This document shows, piece by piece, positions 1-11,391 of a stretch of 64,000 nucleotides of DNA. Each line of letters begins with the position of its first letter. The stretch's first letter is position 1. The stretch is from NCBI GenBank assembly GCA_021904315.1, contig CM038919.1:14129666-14193665 (forward strand), given 5' to 3'. The stretch is from Sphagnum magellanicum (Eukaryota; Streptophyta; Sphagnopsida; Sphagnales; Sphagnaceae). Under the pieces are notes generated by a model, which had not been told where the DNA came from, ran no database searches, and worked only from the letters and a program-made list of their open reading frames with translations. Position numbers and translations under genes: made by a program.

Positions 1-2777
1 ACTCCCTGGGTTGCATTGTTCGCTCAACACTACCCGTTCTTGTATCACTTGCGCCTCAAACGCATGTCCATCTCTGACTCTGACATCAAGACGCTGGTCC
101 AAGGATGTGGCGCGAGTTTGCAGATCCTGGAATTCGAAAAATGTTGTGGGTTCAGCACCATCGGCCTTCAATCCATTGCTGAAACATGCAGGTAAAACAC
201 CCATTGCACAATCTTCTTCTTCGTCCTGAGGAGCTGCTGCTGCTGCTTCTTCTTCTTCCAGGAGTCTCTTACAAGAATGGATTCTTCTCCTTCCTCCTCC
301 TCTTCTTTACAGGAACTTGAGAGCTTTGAGCTTTGCAGAATCAGAGGTAGAGCACCGGCAGCTGCAGGAGGAGGAGGGAACAGCAACTGCAACTGGGTCT
401 TCTTCGACCCATTGGCTTTCTATGCTTGTAGAAAGGGCAGGATCGCTCCAGTTTCTGGACATGACGCTTGTGGAGATCCAAGACTTGGATATCGGAGTTT
501 TGTTGAAGCTGGCCACACGCTGCCATACTCTTCGCATCTGCGAGTCCATGGATACCGATCAGATCTTGCCCTTTCTCAAAGCTTGTACAAGCAGCGTCCG
601 AAGCTTGGGAATGGGGTTTAAACCCTAAACCCTAACCCCAGCAACCCAACTGCACCATCAACATACATACATGTCTTTTTTACCATGTCAAAGAAACAAA
701 ATTCTTCTTCATTTTCTTCCTTTCTTTGCTGCTGGCTGGCTTATTTCTAGTGTTGTTTTCAACTTTTGTGGGTGGGGGGTCACAGACAGACACCTGTTGT
801 TGCTCTTTTGACAAAAAAAATATTTTCTTCATGTGTATACAACACAGACTGCAGTCATATAATGTGGAGCATCGCAAAAGAATTGCAGCGGCCATGAGCA
901 ACTGCAAGGATTTGACAGAAATGTCAGGTCTGTGGGACTTGGATGAGGACTCAGTCATGATGCTCATGCCAATAGCTCCTCACCTTACAAGGCTTGACCT
1001 CACGTATGCCTTGCTAGGTGAAGCTCAACTCTCAGACCTCATCAGCAGCTGTGTCAATCTTTACGACCTCAAGGTAGAGTACCCACCAACACACCCACCC
1101 TTTTACTTTCTTCACTGGGCCTTCAATAATGACATCTCTTTTGTACCTGTAATTCCCTGAATGTTTCTTTTTCCTCGCTGGCACAGGTGACGGATATTAT
1201 TGGTGATGAGGGGCTGCGAGTAGTTGGCAGGTCATGTCATAAACTGAGAAAGCTAGTGGTGTTGCATAATGATGCGGGATTCATAACCCAGCATGGGCTG
1301 GTGGGTGTTGCTATTGGCTGCCATCTGCTGGAGAAACTTATCTTCTACTCAGCTGATATGAATAGTGAAGCCATGGGAATACTCGCTCTCAGCTGTCCTG
1401 GACTCACTGATATACGACTTTGCCATGTCCAGAAATATCACGCATCTCACCCGGTCTGCTACTCTCTTTCTTCCTGAATGAAGCTTCTTCCCGGCCTCTG
1501 CTCTCAATTGATTGTTGCTTCACTTATAAGTTCTCTGTACTGTATGCAAAGTATGATACCAACAAGGAAGGAGAGCACAGCAGTTCTGATAAAACCCTAA
1601 ACCCTTCATCACATTCTTTGCATAAATTCAGTAGATCTTGTCGGGGATCTCAAGTGGTACATTTCTCATTTTTGCAAGTATCAGTGCTAGCTCTGGCTGA
1701 ATGTTTGATTGTCTCTAATGATTGTAAAACTGGACAGGTTAATCACCTGGAGGGGAACAACACATTGAATGAAGGTATTAGAGCACTCCTGCAAGGGTGC
1801 CCCAAGGTTCGCAGACTGGCACTTTGCTTCTGCAACAAATTCGGCTTGTCAAATGTGGTGGTGACTGAGGATGGCATCCGTTACATTGGCAAGTATGGCA
1901 CCAACCTTCGTATGATCACACTCACCAATTGTGGGAATGGAAGCGGTGAAAGCCTCTCATACATTGCTATGGGATGCCTCCAGCTCCGCAAGCTGGAGCT
2001 TCTACATTGCATGTTTACTGATGCAAGTGAGTCTTCTTCTTCTCCTTGTCCTCATCCTCCTACCAGCAATGAAGTTACTGGGTTGTTTTGGTACTGCAAA
2101 ATCTCTTCTTTTGTCTATTTGTTCTGACTTTCAGCATGACCAAAAACTCTCTATGTGCACCAGCTCTGTTTAATGTTAAAGTTTGGAGCCTTGGATCTCT
2201 CTTCTTCCATTTGTTCAGAGACGATAGGTTTCCTCTGCTATTGTTTTGTTGGAACTGTAGGGTGAGGAACAAAACTGTGTTCTCTTGTATCGGAATTTTG
2301 ATGTTTAATGTTTGGCCTGGATGTTTGGTCTGACCAGGTATGATGGCATTAGCTCAGGGATGTCCATGTTTGAAATATCTGTGGGTACAAGACTGCCCTG
2401 TAAGTTTGGAAGGGGTGAAAGCATTGGCGCGGCGTCCAGGCTTGCATGTTGAGGTTGTGAGGGAGACTGAGATGCAGGGGATGACAGTTCCATGGCAGAT
2501 GATTGCATATGCGTCAGCTACTAGCCCACGCAAGGACCGTCCTGAGCACATTGACGCTGTTGATGCATCTTACGATGTACCTGTGATCAGCAAGGAAATG
2601 CCGCATTATGATAATGTCGCCATATGGCCATCTGTATCTAATTCTGATGGAAACTCACCTGATTATGAAGGATATGACTCCTTAAACTCACCCGATTATG
2701 AAGAAGACTCCTCCTCATACTCACCTTATCATGAAGACAACTCCACAGATGAGGATGTAACACTGCATCATGATTGA
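1..2777 (+). CDS. TIR1/AFB-COI1 family F-box LRR receptor (COI1-like or XFB-like), 5' end outside window
   Basis: Six exons can be joined in frame: 1-191, 313-615, 848-1073, 1187-1453, 1738-2026 and 2338-2777 (1716 nt, 571 residues plus stop). The F-box and first repeats lie upstream of the window. The protein is a run of leucine-rich repeats matching COI1 and TIR1 in order, for example LDLTYALLGEAQLSDLI, GDEGLRVVGRSCHKLRKL, GCPKVRRLAL and CLKYLWVQDC. Family members are SCF substrate receptors that bind auxin or jasmonate together with a degron peptide. Features are mixed: the RLCHVQKYHASHP stretch and CPVSLEGVKAL recall TIR1, while YLWVQ recalls COI1. The C-terminus has an extra acidic tail of about 75 residues. 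Several positions that bind jasmonoyl-isoleucine in Arabidopsis COI1 differ (see findings). A third clade, XFB, reported from mosses, Selaginella and conifers, is a good alternative name. Family is certain; orthology is not. Confidence 0.88.
617..639. promoter_or_regulatory. Telomere-like CCCTAAA repeats at start of receptor intron 2
   Basis: Two CCCTAAA units plus a partial one begin directly after the exon 2 donor. A shorter AAACCCTAAACCC occurs in intron 4 near 1593. Such telo-boxes are known plant cis-elements in promoters and first introns, but function here is unproven. Confidence 0.3.
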
Positions 2778-3728
2778 TGATGGGTGATGAGCAAACTACT
2801 GTGATTCTTCTGAAATCCACCACAAGATCAGCTTGTGATGAGAAATCATGCCAACAATGAGTTGACTATTGTGTGCACTCTATGACCCATATTTGGAGGT
2901 CTTGTGATTATTATACAAAAATTTCTTAGTACTGAAAAGAGGGCTTTAAAGACCATTTTTGGATTGCCTGCTTTTGCCTGTTAGGGCACAACAATTTTAT
3001 CAACATGTTATGAGAAATAAATAAATATATATATAAATCATGTCAACCAAAGTTGTCTTAACTGAGAGTCTCTTCCCAATGCTAGTTTAGTACTATCTTG
3101 GTAAAATTAGTAAAACCTTAGATTTTCATGAAACCTTCACAACTCCAACTTGCTCAAAACAAAATCTTTCACATGAAACTTGTAGAATGACATAGAAAAC
3201 CAAATAGGTACAATGAACTTTTCTTTCTAGCTACAAGCATTTTATCGATCTTCAACTTTCTAATGTTCAATGCTAAAATAGAAAATCATGAAATATTAGA
3301 CCATGTCTAGCATTCAGTTTTCAAATGCATTGAAATTGTAAACAAGGAATTCAAACTTCCGTTCAAACCAAATAATTTTTATTTATTAACTATAAGGAAA
3401 AAATATTATATTAGAAATTACCACTATATAATAAAATAGTAGTTTGTATATGATTATGGATGGGTGACCTTTGCTTATGAATTGACCTACACTTTGTTTT
3501 AGTTTAGTTTATTTTATTTTATATTTATTTTTTCCATTATATGATAATTTTTTCCATATTGATCCTATTGTTTGAGAAGAAATGATTTGACTTAGAACAA
3601 ACACACAATGTCAGTTAATTATAATTGCTAGTCTTAAATAATATCATGCACAATTCACGATAATTCAATCACCCAATATTCATCCTTTATGCTTACACTT
3701 TTGAAACATTGTAGTGTATCTGAATTTA
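2778..3728. other. 3' flank of receptor gene, AT-rich, no gene seen
   Basis: Just after the stop codon the DNA stays moderately GC-rich. It contains AT-rich polyadenylation-like stretches near 2995-3030. From about 3050 it becomes AT-rich intergenic sequence leading to the copia element. I find no further coding signal. Confidence 0.5.
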
Positions 3729-4094
3729 TGTTGAAATTTTTTATTATAGAGTTTTTTAAAAATGTTCTTAGTTCATTACATAGCCAATGAGTACACTCAA
3801 TCATCTTCATTATGTTCAAATGGTTAATTTTACTCTAAGAAGTGTGTCTATAACAAATATTCAATCGACATTAGTTAGGTTTAGGGAGTTTCTTTGTTAA
3901 TAATTATTCTCACGTTAGATATTTGTGTTTATTTGCTACATTTTTTCAGTAATTGTTTAGATACAATTTTGTATGCTTGCATGTAATTTTTTTAGCTTTC
4001 TTCCATGTACACAAGGTTCCTTTTTATTGACATAATAAAAAATTTGGTGGTAAGAACACTTTGTCATAAGGTTTTTTTATCGCATTGTAGTACA
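3729..4094 (+). repeat. 5' LTR of the copia remnant
   Basis: Starts TGTTGAAA and ends TACA. It aligns along its length with 6231-6603, sharing blocks such as CATAGCCAA, TTAATTTTACTCTAA, CACGTTA and TACGCTTGCATGT-like sequence. Divergence is high, so the insertion is old. The 5-bp flanks (ATTTA, TCTTA) agree only partly. Confidence 0.75.
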
Positions 4095-4966
4095 TCGAAA
4101 ATGTTATTTTATGACTGGTCTTATATGATTACAAGTGAATAAACAACTAAAAATGGTATGAACAATGGATCCAAAACAACTAGAATATGTTCCACCCAAC
4201 TAGTAAGCAATTTCACACCTTGGTTGTTGAAGGAAGAGAATTGGAATCATGTGCATGCAACAATTGATGAGATCAAAGCTAAAGCATTCTTTGCTAGAAG
4301 ACCAAGCTTTACTCATGCATAGAAGGCATCCTTGGCAAAGGACTTGAAAAGAAGTGTGTAAACCAAATTTCAAATGAAGGGTTGAGTGTAACTATTATTG
4401 TGAGAAGTGACATTGGGAGAAAGAACGTAACAAAAGGAATGAAGACGAATCAAAGTCCAAGAGTGAGGTGGATGTGATTGCCATTAATTATTTTGAGAAT
4501 GATTTAAGTACATGTTTTTTTATTAATGTAACATTTGTCATAATTACCATTTCCCCAAAAAGTAATGCCAATAACATTTAGTATGTTGATGGCAAGGCAA
4601 CTAACCACATGAGAATCAAAATTGAGTGGTTCACTACTTTTGAAAAGGTTTTGATCAAGATGTAGCCACTAATGGTGGTTAATCATGAAAAGCTTTTGGT
4701 ATGCAGAATGGGAACCATAAAATTCCAATGTGCCATCAATGGTCGATGGGAGAATAAAAGTTTATCAACAACCATTGAATAACTTAACCAACCTTGGCAA
4801 CTTTGAAGTGCATTCAAACATTTCAAAAACTACTATCACATGTGGGCAACCAAGTTTTTTACAAGTTTGGCTAAGAGCAATGACTTGCTTCAATAACCTC
4901 AACAATTTTTGGAGGTTGTTCATAATTCTATTTCAAGGATGGTGGGAACCAATGTGCAATAAACAT

Positions 4967-5420
4967 GAGTCCTTGGTGAAAAACAACACTTACGACCTAC
5001 TTGCACATTGCAAGCCAATGTGTTGCAAGTGGGTAGACAAGACCGAAACCACATATGCAAGAAAAATTGTGAAATATAAAACTTGGCTAGTTGCTTGAGG
5101 TTTCATTCAAACCTATGGAATTTACTATGACCAAAATTTTAGTCCAATCATAAAGTTTAAGTCTATTTGGACTATTATTTCTTTCAATGCAATACAACAA
5201 GACATGCATATTGTGCAATTCGGTATTCACTTTGCATTCTTGCATGTTGACTTGGACGAGGAGATTTATATGTTGTAATTCAAAAGCTTTGCATCTTTGG
5301 GGCAAGAATTGAAAGTTTGTCAACTTGAACAATTTTATTAATTCGAAACCATAAGTTTGATGACTTTTTTTACCAAGTTTGACCTTCATCCCATTGAAGT
5401 TGATCCTTGTGTGTATTCAA
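4967..5420 (+). pseudogene. Copia reverse transcriptase fragment
   Basis: Reads ESLVKNNTYDLL, CKWVDKTE, YKTWLVA, GFIQTYGIYYDQNFSP, FLHVDLDEEIYML. These match the conserved start of copia reverse transcriptase (ESL-KNNTW, GCKWV-KTK, KARLVAKGF-Q-GIDY-ETFSPV, FL-GDLDEEIYM). In-frame stops break it at about 5096 and 5276, and the catalytic YVDD portion is not recognisable. Inactive. Confidence 0.8.
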
Positions 5421-5707
5421 CAAAGGAATAGTTACAATAGATTACAACAATATATATGATGATGGATTCAGATGTTGTATTTAAATTTCAAAAAGGGAGA
5501 AGATGATTATTCATTTGGAATTAGGAGTTCAAAATTTCTAAATCTTATGTTGATGTCTATGTTGGTTTGCACATCTTATGTAACAAGGCAAACAAACTAC
5601 TTTATGTGAATCAATCATTGTACATACAGTGAACTTTTCATTGATTTCAAGGGTTTACCATAAATTTATGGTGAACTTTTTCATTGATTTCAAGGGTTAA
5701 CTTTTCA

Positions 5708-5970
5708 TTGATGCAACAAGAAACAAACATTTGTGGCTAGCTCCACAATAGGAGTATGTAGTACCTTGCACATGCACCAAAGACATCATTTGGATGTGCT
5801 ACTTACTTGCCAAATGCATCTTTTCACAACCACAAGCAACAAGACTTTATTCTAACAATCAAACCTATATACACCTTGTTTAAAATCCTGAATTTCATCA
5901 AAGGACAAAACACAAAAATGTGTAGTATTATTTCATTTCAACATCTTGAAAATATGAACATTCTCTACAA
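5708..5970 (+). pseudogene. Copia RNase H fragment
   Basis: Reads EYVVPCTCTKDIIWMCYLLAK, SNNQTYIHLV, NPEFHQRTKHKNV. This corresponds to the copia RNase H signature (EYVA---A-KE-IWL--LL, DNQSAIHLA-NPVFH-RTKHIEV). The catalytic aspartate of the DNQ motif is N here and stops interrupt the frame. A short triple repeat of a GAACTTTTCATTGATTT-type unit lies just upstream (5629-5715). Confidence 0.75.
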
Positions 5971-6230
5971 CACATTAACTAGCAAACTCATTCACCAAAA
6001 CTCTACCTACTAATTGTTTCCAACACTTCCACATACTTTTGAGCATGGTGCCACTCCTAGCAATGGAAGTGCCAAGTTACTAGGATAACTTCCTAACTGA
6101 GAAGTTCCTAGCAACATAATAATGGGTGGGGCTCCATAGAAAACATGGATAAGTTCTTGGAAGTAGTGGGAATGCTAAACAAAGTTCAACCATTGTTTTT
6201 TTGTGTGAAAATATGTTTATTGGGTGGGAA

Positions 6231-6603
6231 TGTTAGAAGTTTTTATAACATAACTTCATTTTTACTACTCTTAGTTTATGACATAGCCAACAAATATGCT
6301 CAAGCATCTTTTTTTTATTATGTTCAAAAAATTAATTTTACTCTAATGAATGTAATTGTGACAAACATTCCAAAATACGACTGAGGTTCAAGGAGATACT
6401 TTCTCAGAATTTAATTATTTTCACGTTAAGTATGCATGTTCTTTTGTTGCATGTTTTAATAGTTGTTTAGATCCAATTTTGTACGCTTGCATGTCATTTT
6501 TGTAGTTTTCTTTTATGTGCACAAAAACCCCTTTTATTTCCATAGTTAAAAATTGGTGGCAACAACACTTTGCAATAGGGCTTTTTTTATCACCTTGCAA
6601 ACA
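6231..6603 (+). repeat. 3' LTR of the copia remnant
   Basis: Begins TGTTAGAAG immediately after a purine-rich tract and ends CAAACA. It is the partner of 3729-4094. Boundaries are set by the TG...CA ends and by where the alignment of the two copies stops. Confidence 0.75.
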
Positions 6604-6949
6604 TCTTATAACCTTGTTCATTTGGTCTATTCAAGTATTTTCTATAATTAATTAACATCTGATATTCTTTGCTTTAATGAAAAAAATATATAAAATAAAA
6701 ACAAGCATGAAAAAATGTACATATTACTCTATCAAAAAAATTTAATATTTTATCTCACTATAATGAACATGGAACAATGATATTATATGATAATTATCAT
6801 ATTGTTAGTAGAAAAACTCTTATATCAAAATTTGGTGTGGAATCTACTATAACATTCTATGAAAAACAAAGTGAAACAATTAACATAATTGATGTTTGTA
6901 ATTGCCAAAATGCAAACATTTTCTTTTCTTTCCATCTCAAAAGGAATCT
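6604..6949. other. AT-rich spacer, nothing recognised
   Basis: Very AT-rich DNA between the copia 3' LTR and the long inverted-repeat element. The open frames are short and resemble no family. Confidence 0.4.
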
Positions 6950-7945
6950 TCAAGAATACTAGTTGTAGCTTGTGCCATTAGCCCAAGTGTGAATTAGTTA
7001 CCCAACTAAATTTTCCTTTCAAAACTATTTTTAAAATTGAATTTCCAATGAAAACAATATTCAAAATTCAATATCTCTTGCATTTTAGGTTAAATCCTAC
7101 TCATTGAAGGTTTTCCAAAAATACCAAAAGTGTGCCAAAAATTCCCATATTAAGTTTTTTGTTTTGATTTTAATGAAGTTTCCATGAAATAATTGTTCAA
7201 TATTGAATATCGTCTCCACCAAAGGGTGAAACATTATGAAACCAACTCGATGCACCCCTCCTCATCGAGGGCTTTCGAATGGTACTAAGAGCGCATCAAA
7301 AGGTGTCATGGTTTGGAAGATCTCAACATGACAAACAAAACAAACAAACAACCTTCCTTTCATAAATATGGGGAAACTAGCCTTCTTTCCTAGGACCCAA
7401 TAGGACAAAATATCCAAGTGAAGGATAGCAAACCAGTCCTATTGGGAAATGCAACTTGTGAAAAATAGAGGTTATGATAGTTAGTTTGGCTACTATCTAT
7501 CCATGAAAGAGGGTAGTTTGTCTTGTTTTGTAGTTATGAGATCCACCGAACCGGGATGTTTCATATCATGTTCTTCGTGTCTCTGAAAAGCTCTTGACAA
7601 GGAGGGGTGCATGGGCTTGGTTCCATGCCGTTTGGACTTGTGGTGCAAAAGTTCTTGAATATTGAATGCTTTCTTCACTGAAAATTAAATTAAATCATAG
7701 CTGAAAATTTCAGAGGAATTAGAATGTGCCTTTGGTGTTGTTGGGTGGAAGATCTTGATGAGCAGGATTTAATGGAATTAATTTGGTAAGAGTTGGATTC
7801 AAAAATGTGGCAGATATCGATTTCTAAGTGAATTCCGCTGCTGAAAATTCAAATAAATTCCAAAAAACCAGGTTTTTGGAAGGAAAAATCAGTTGAGAAT
7901 GTGATAACACTTGTGCCAATGGCATAGGCCACACTACTAAATTCT
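6950..7945. mobile_element. Long terminal-inverted-repeat (foldback/MULE-like) element
   Basis: The left arm (about 6950-7280) and the reverse complement of the right arm (about 7575-7945) align over roughly 320-370 bp with moderate divergence. Anchor blocks are TGCCATTAGCCCAAG versus TGCCATTGGCACAAG at the ends, TCAATATTGAA/TCAATATTCAA, and ATGCACCCCTCCT near the loop. The central loop of about 300 bp has no coding signature. Arms of this length with little interior fit a foldback element or a non-autonomous MULE. A single related arm end occurs at about 21340-21415, so the family is dispersed. Confidence 0.6.
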
Positions 7946-9230
7946 AATCCAACAAACATCACTGGATTTGAAGTTTATTGTTTAGGAGTTTTCAAATGCC
8001 AAAATAATATAGTAGTTGTATAGCTATTATGTTTGTAAACAGCAAAATACAGAACAACTACTACTAGATTTTCAAAGGTTAGTTCTTATAATCGTTAGCT
8101 AATTCAACTAAGAACTTATTGGAACAAACAACATTTTGTTTCAATGTACTATGAGGGAGTTATTATGCTCTCAAAAAATGGCTATTGTATAATTTGTGTA
8201 CGAAATCCGAGCCCAAACAAACTATGACTTAAACCAAATCCAAGTACAAATAAGCTTAGCTACTAGAATCCCTTTTCCTACTAGAACTACCTTGTTACAA
8301 CCCGTGGTTTGTTCATCTTCTTCTTTTTCTCACACACTCACAACTCCTTTCAAAAAAAAAAAATCTGAAAAAAAAAGTTTTAGAAAATTTCAACATTTCT
8401 AAAAACAATCTAATCGATGTCAAACTAGCCCCAAGTACTATTGTATTTAAATGAAGCACAATAACCAAATAGTGTAAAATTGAATTTAGGCTTGTAAATG
8501 TTTTCATGATATAATGCCTTCAAAGAAGTCCAATAAGAGAAAATATTTTTTTCGTAATTGCTCAGCCCTCATGATTGGTCTAACTGGTCACATTTTAAAA
8601 GCCTTTCACTACACTCTATAGAACTATTACTATATTATTGAAAAAACACAATAATTTTACAAATATGTGACATTTCTTAATTAATTAATTAAATCAATCA
8701 ATCAATCACAAATGCAATTTTCTCAAAAAAATTCACCTCAAATGTTTGTTAAAATGTTCTTTAACAACTTTACATTCATCCATTTCCACTCCGTTATGTC
8801 AAAATATGCATTGTGTTGGATTCAACATTCAACCTTTTATTTTGTGTAGGGTAAAACCCTAGGGTGAGAGTTTTCCTAAATAAGGGGTCTAGGATGAGAA
8901 GATACTTCCTAACCTTAAACCCTAGGAGGGATAGGTACTCAAAGACTTAAGGAGCTTCCCAGATACACCAGGAAGCACAAATGATTCCAATGTACTAGGA
9001 TGTTGGGTTACCTATTCTCACTGCGGTTAGCCATGTAAGTAACCATGGATACATATAACCAGCAATTGCCTCACTTGCCTAATTACTTACCTACTTGAAA
9101 CTACTCACATTCCCTACCTACCTACCTACCTACCTCTGATAATTAACCTTTCACATAGGTAATTACTAGTTACTCACGTAATGTGAAGTGAAAGTAAGAA
9201 AGTTTAACCCAGGTTGAGGTTCATCCACAA
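7946..9230. other. AT-rich intergenic DNA
   Basis: No gene or clear transposon is seen. It contains an A-rich tract near 8350-8380, scattered CCCTA-containing bases (8850-8935) and a CCTA tetranucleotide run at 9113-9135. Confidence 0.4.
9113..9135. repeat. (CCTA)n microsatellite
   Basis: Five to six perfect CCTA units. The same tetranucleotide recurs as CCTA/TAGG runs at 15255-15330, 27610-27790, 31250-31310 and 32415-32550. Confidence 0.8.
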
Positions 9231-9234
9231 CTGA

Positions 9235-9680
9235 GTCGTACCAATCATTGAGTGGATGATGTGCTGGTGGATGCTGGTTCATTCTGACCAAACCTTGGTA
9301 ACCACACCAGAGTTATATAACTAGTTTCCAATGGATTGTGCACTGGTGGGTGCTCGGTCACATTAACCCTTGTGTTAACACAGGTAGTAAGTAGTGCACA
9401 GATTTCTACTCCCACACAAACTATCAATTGCTTCTGGCTCCTTTTGTAGGGTTGATAGGGGTTTCACCATAGTTAAGTACCAGTTCCACCCACAAGGGTG
9501 CTGGTGACAACGTAGAGGGAATGGCCATTCAATGCTCTTTAACCCCAGGCCCACCCAGGTTTGATTCCTACCCAGCTATATGGTGCTTTATGCCAAGGGA
9601 AGTGAGACTCTACACAGTAGAGTGTGTCTTAAAGCATATTCTCTAGTATGCAATAAGATGATTGATTGATAATAGAGTTA
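9235..9680 (+). repeat. SINE-like or tandemly duplicated dispersed repeat
   Basis: GGTTTGATTCC at 9558-9568 matches the tRNA-type RNA polymerase III B box (GGTTCGANTCC) with one change. A possible A box (TGGTGACAACG) lies about 56 bp upstream. Before it, about 80-bp copies of a GGATG-TGTGC-CTGGTGG-TGCTGGT unit repeat at 9250 and 9330. A related unit, GTGCACTGGTGGGTGCT in reverse, is found at 15061-15155, so this is a dispersed family. I see no clear poly(A) tail or flanking duplication, so the SINE call is tentative. Confidence 0.35.
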
Positions 9681-11391
9681 TCCAGAAAGTAACCTTGTCT
9701 TTGGGCCTCCTTTCACCCCTATCCCCTCTCTTTCAATGATATTGGCAAAGTACTGGAATTTTTAAATATCTCAGTATGGAATGTTGAAAATCATATAAAG
9801 CTTCAGCATTTAATGAACAATGTTCAAGACCAATTATAGTAGTTGTACAGGTATGAGCAGTGAAAATATATGTAGCAGCAGTGGAGACGCTCAGGAACAG
9901 CGAAAGACAAGGATGAATACCACAAAGATTGATGGTTTTCTGAGCTTCATCCCACCTTGAATGCTACCTTATTTGCAAGGTTTTTCTTGAAGCTTATCGT
10001 GTATGACTAGAGTCACTATTTTCCTTCCTTTATGGATAACTCTATTATCCATTTCTATATAATGATCATGCATGATGGATACACACGATAAAACAAAAGA
10101 CACGCTATTCTCAGAAGGACAAGTCCAAAAGAGGATGCAATCATAAGGAACTACCTCATCAAAAACTTTTGTTTCTTTTTTAAGAGATTAATCTTGATAT
10201 GGAAGAACATGCAAATGATGGAGTGTTCATGCATTGACACCATCATTGCAAGAGAACCACCTCATCCAAGAGAACACATGGGGGGTCAAACAATAACCAT
10301 CCAAGGAACAAACACACTGACCTGGAAGGCTGAATGAGTCAAGGAACTTGGGTCCCAAAAACCTAGCAATTCAATCAATACCCGCATTATAAACCCCATG
10401 TGGCATTGTTGAAAGTATGGACTGTCATTTCTAGTCAACTTAGTAAATGAATATGTTCATACCCATCATCTGAAATTGAGTTCTGCTAGTTTAAAAAAGC
10501 ATCAATGATCAACCCCAATGAATGACCGTGTGACTAAAGCCACCATGGTACATAAACTAAGTTATCTATTACTTCAAGAACCTCAAGTTGAATTCTAGGA
10601 TGGAGGACCAACCTGGAGCTTCAAGCTGCAACCATGTCGAAGCACACCTCTCCAAAGCAGGTAATCACTGTTATAGGGAAGAGGCTTTCAATCACAAATG
10701 TCCTAGCTAGAATCAACAGATTCAGTAGTACTTTCAGATGAATTAGCATTTCTTGGAGTACACAGATGACGACTGAGAGTACTCATATCTGAGGCACTCA
10801 TAGCAGCAGACATTCAACCAAGACATCATCAAACTTCACACAAAGATAGAAATCACATGGAATTGAATTTTCCCTTTATCAAGTTCAGGGTATGATTGCA
10901 ATTACACTGACAGCACATTTCTTGAAAAGAGAAATATGACCTGATAACCTGCAAAGAACCCCCTTGAGGTAACTGTGAGATATGATCATCTGGCTGCTTT
11001 TCTGCCACTGACCCTTTCATTGTCAGTTCTTTTGTGTACTACCTGCAATCTGACTCTCATCCTCCCAAGGCATATCCCAGATTGAGACTTACAGATGTCT
11101 AAGGACACAAAGAATCACTGAAGACCTCTCCTGCAGTAGACCAGAGACAACCTGAACTCTCTCTCCCTCAATGAAATCTTACAAATGTATATGTGCTAAG
11201 CAGATACAAAGACCACACAAAATGCTATGCAGAAAATTTTACAATGCCAGACAGCTTGATCATGCAATCTAGCCTGAAACAAGAATTTCCAATGTTGAGT
11301 GAACTATATTCCCTGTTCATGTTTATGTACTGAATATTATATGATCCCATTAAATCATGAAGCTCTCTTTGCCATGGGCTAACTGAAAGAC
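9681..11391. other. Non-coding flank downstream of the TOG-protein gene
   Basis: Less AT-rich than the transposon-rich tracts and without open frames of note. It may include the 3' untranslated region of the minus-strand gene ending at 11392, but I see no decisive signal. Confidence 0.4.

Larger units (their letters stand above)
3729..6603 (+). mobile_element. Degenerate, internally deleted Ty1/copia LTR retrotransposon
   Basis: Two related terminal repeats (3729-4094 and 6231-6603) bracket copia-type protein remnants in order: a Gag zinc-knuckle relic near 4385-4460, a protease-like stretch near 4575-4640 (VDGKATNHM resembles the usual VDSGATNHM), reverse transcriptase from 4967 and RNase H near 5708-5970. 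A purine-rich tract (TGGGTGGGAA) sits directly before the 3' LTR, as a polypurine tract should. Each LTR begins TGTT and ends ACA. At 2.9 kb the element is much shorter than an intact copia element, and I cannot find an integrase core. Stops and frameshifts occur throughout, so it is an old dead copy. Confidence 0.85.

Noticed and set aside
9245..9427. 60-codon minus frame
   Set aside because: Lies entirely inside the duplicated SINE-like repeat and resembles no protein.
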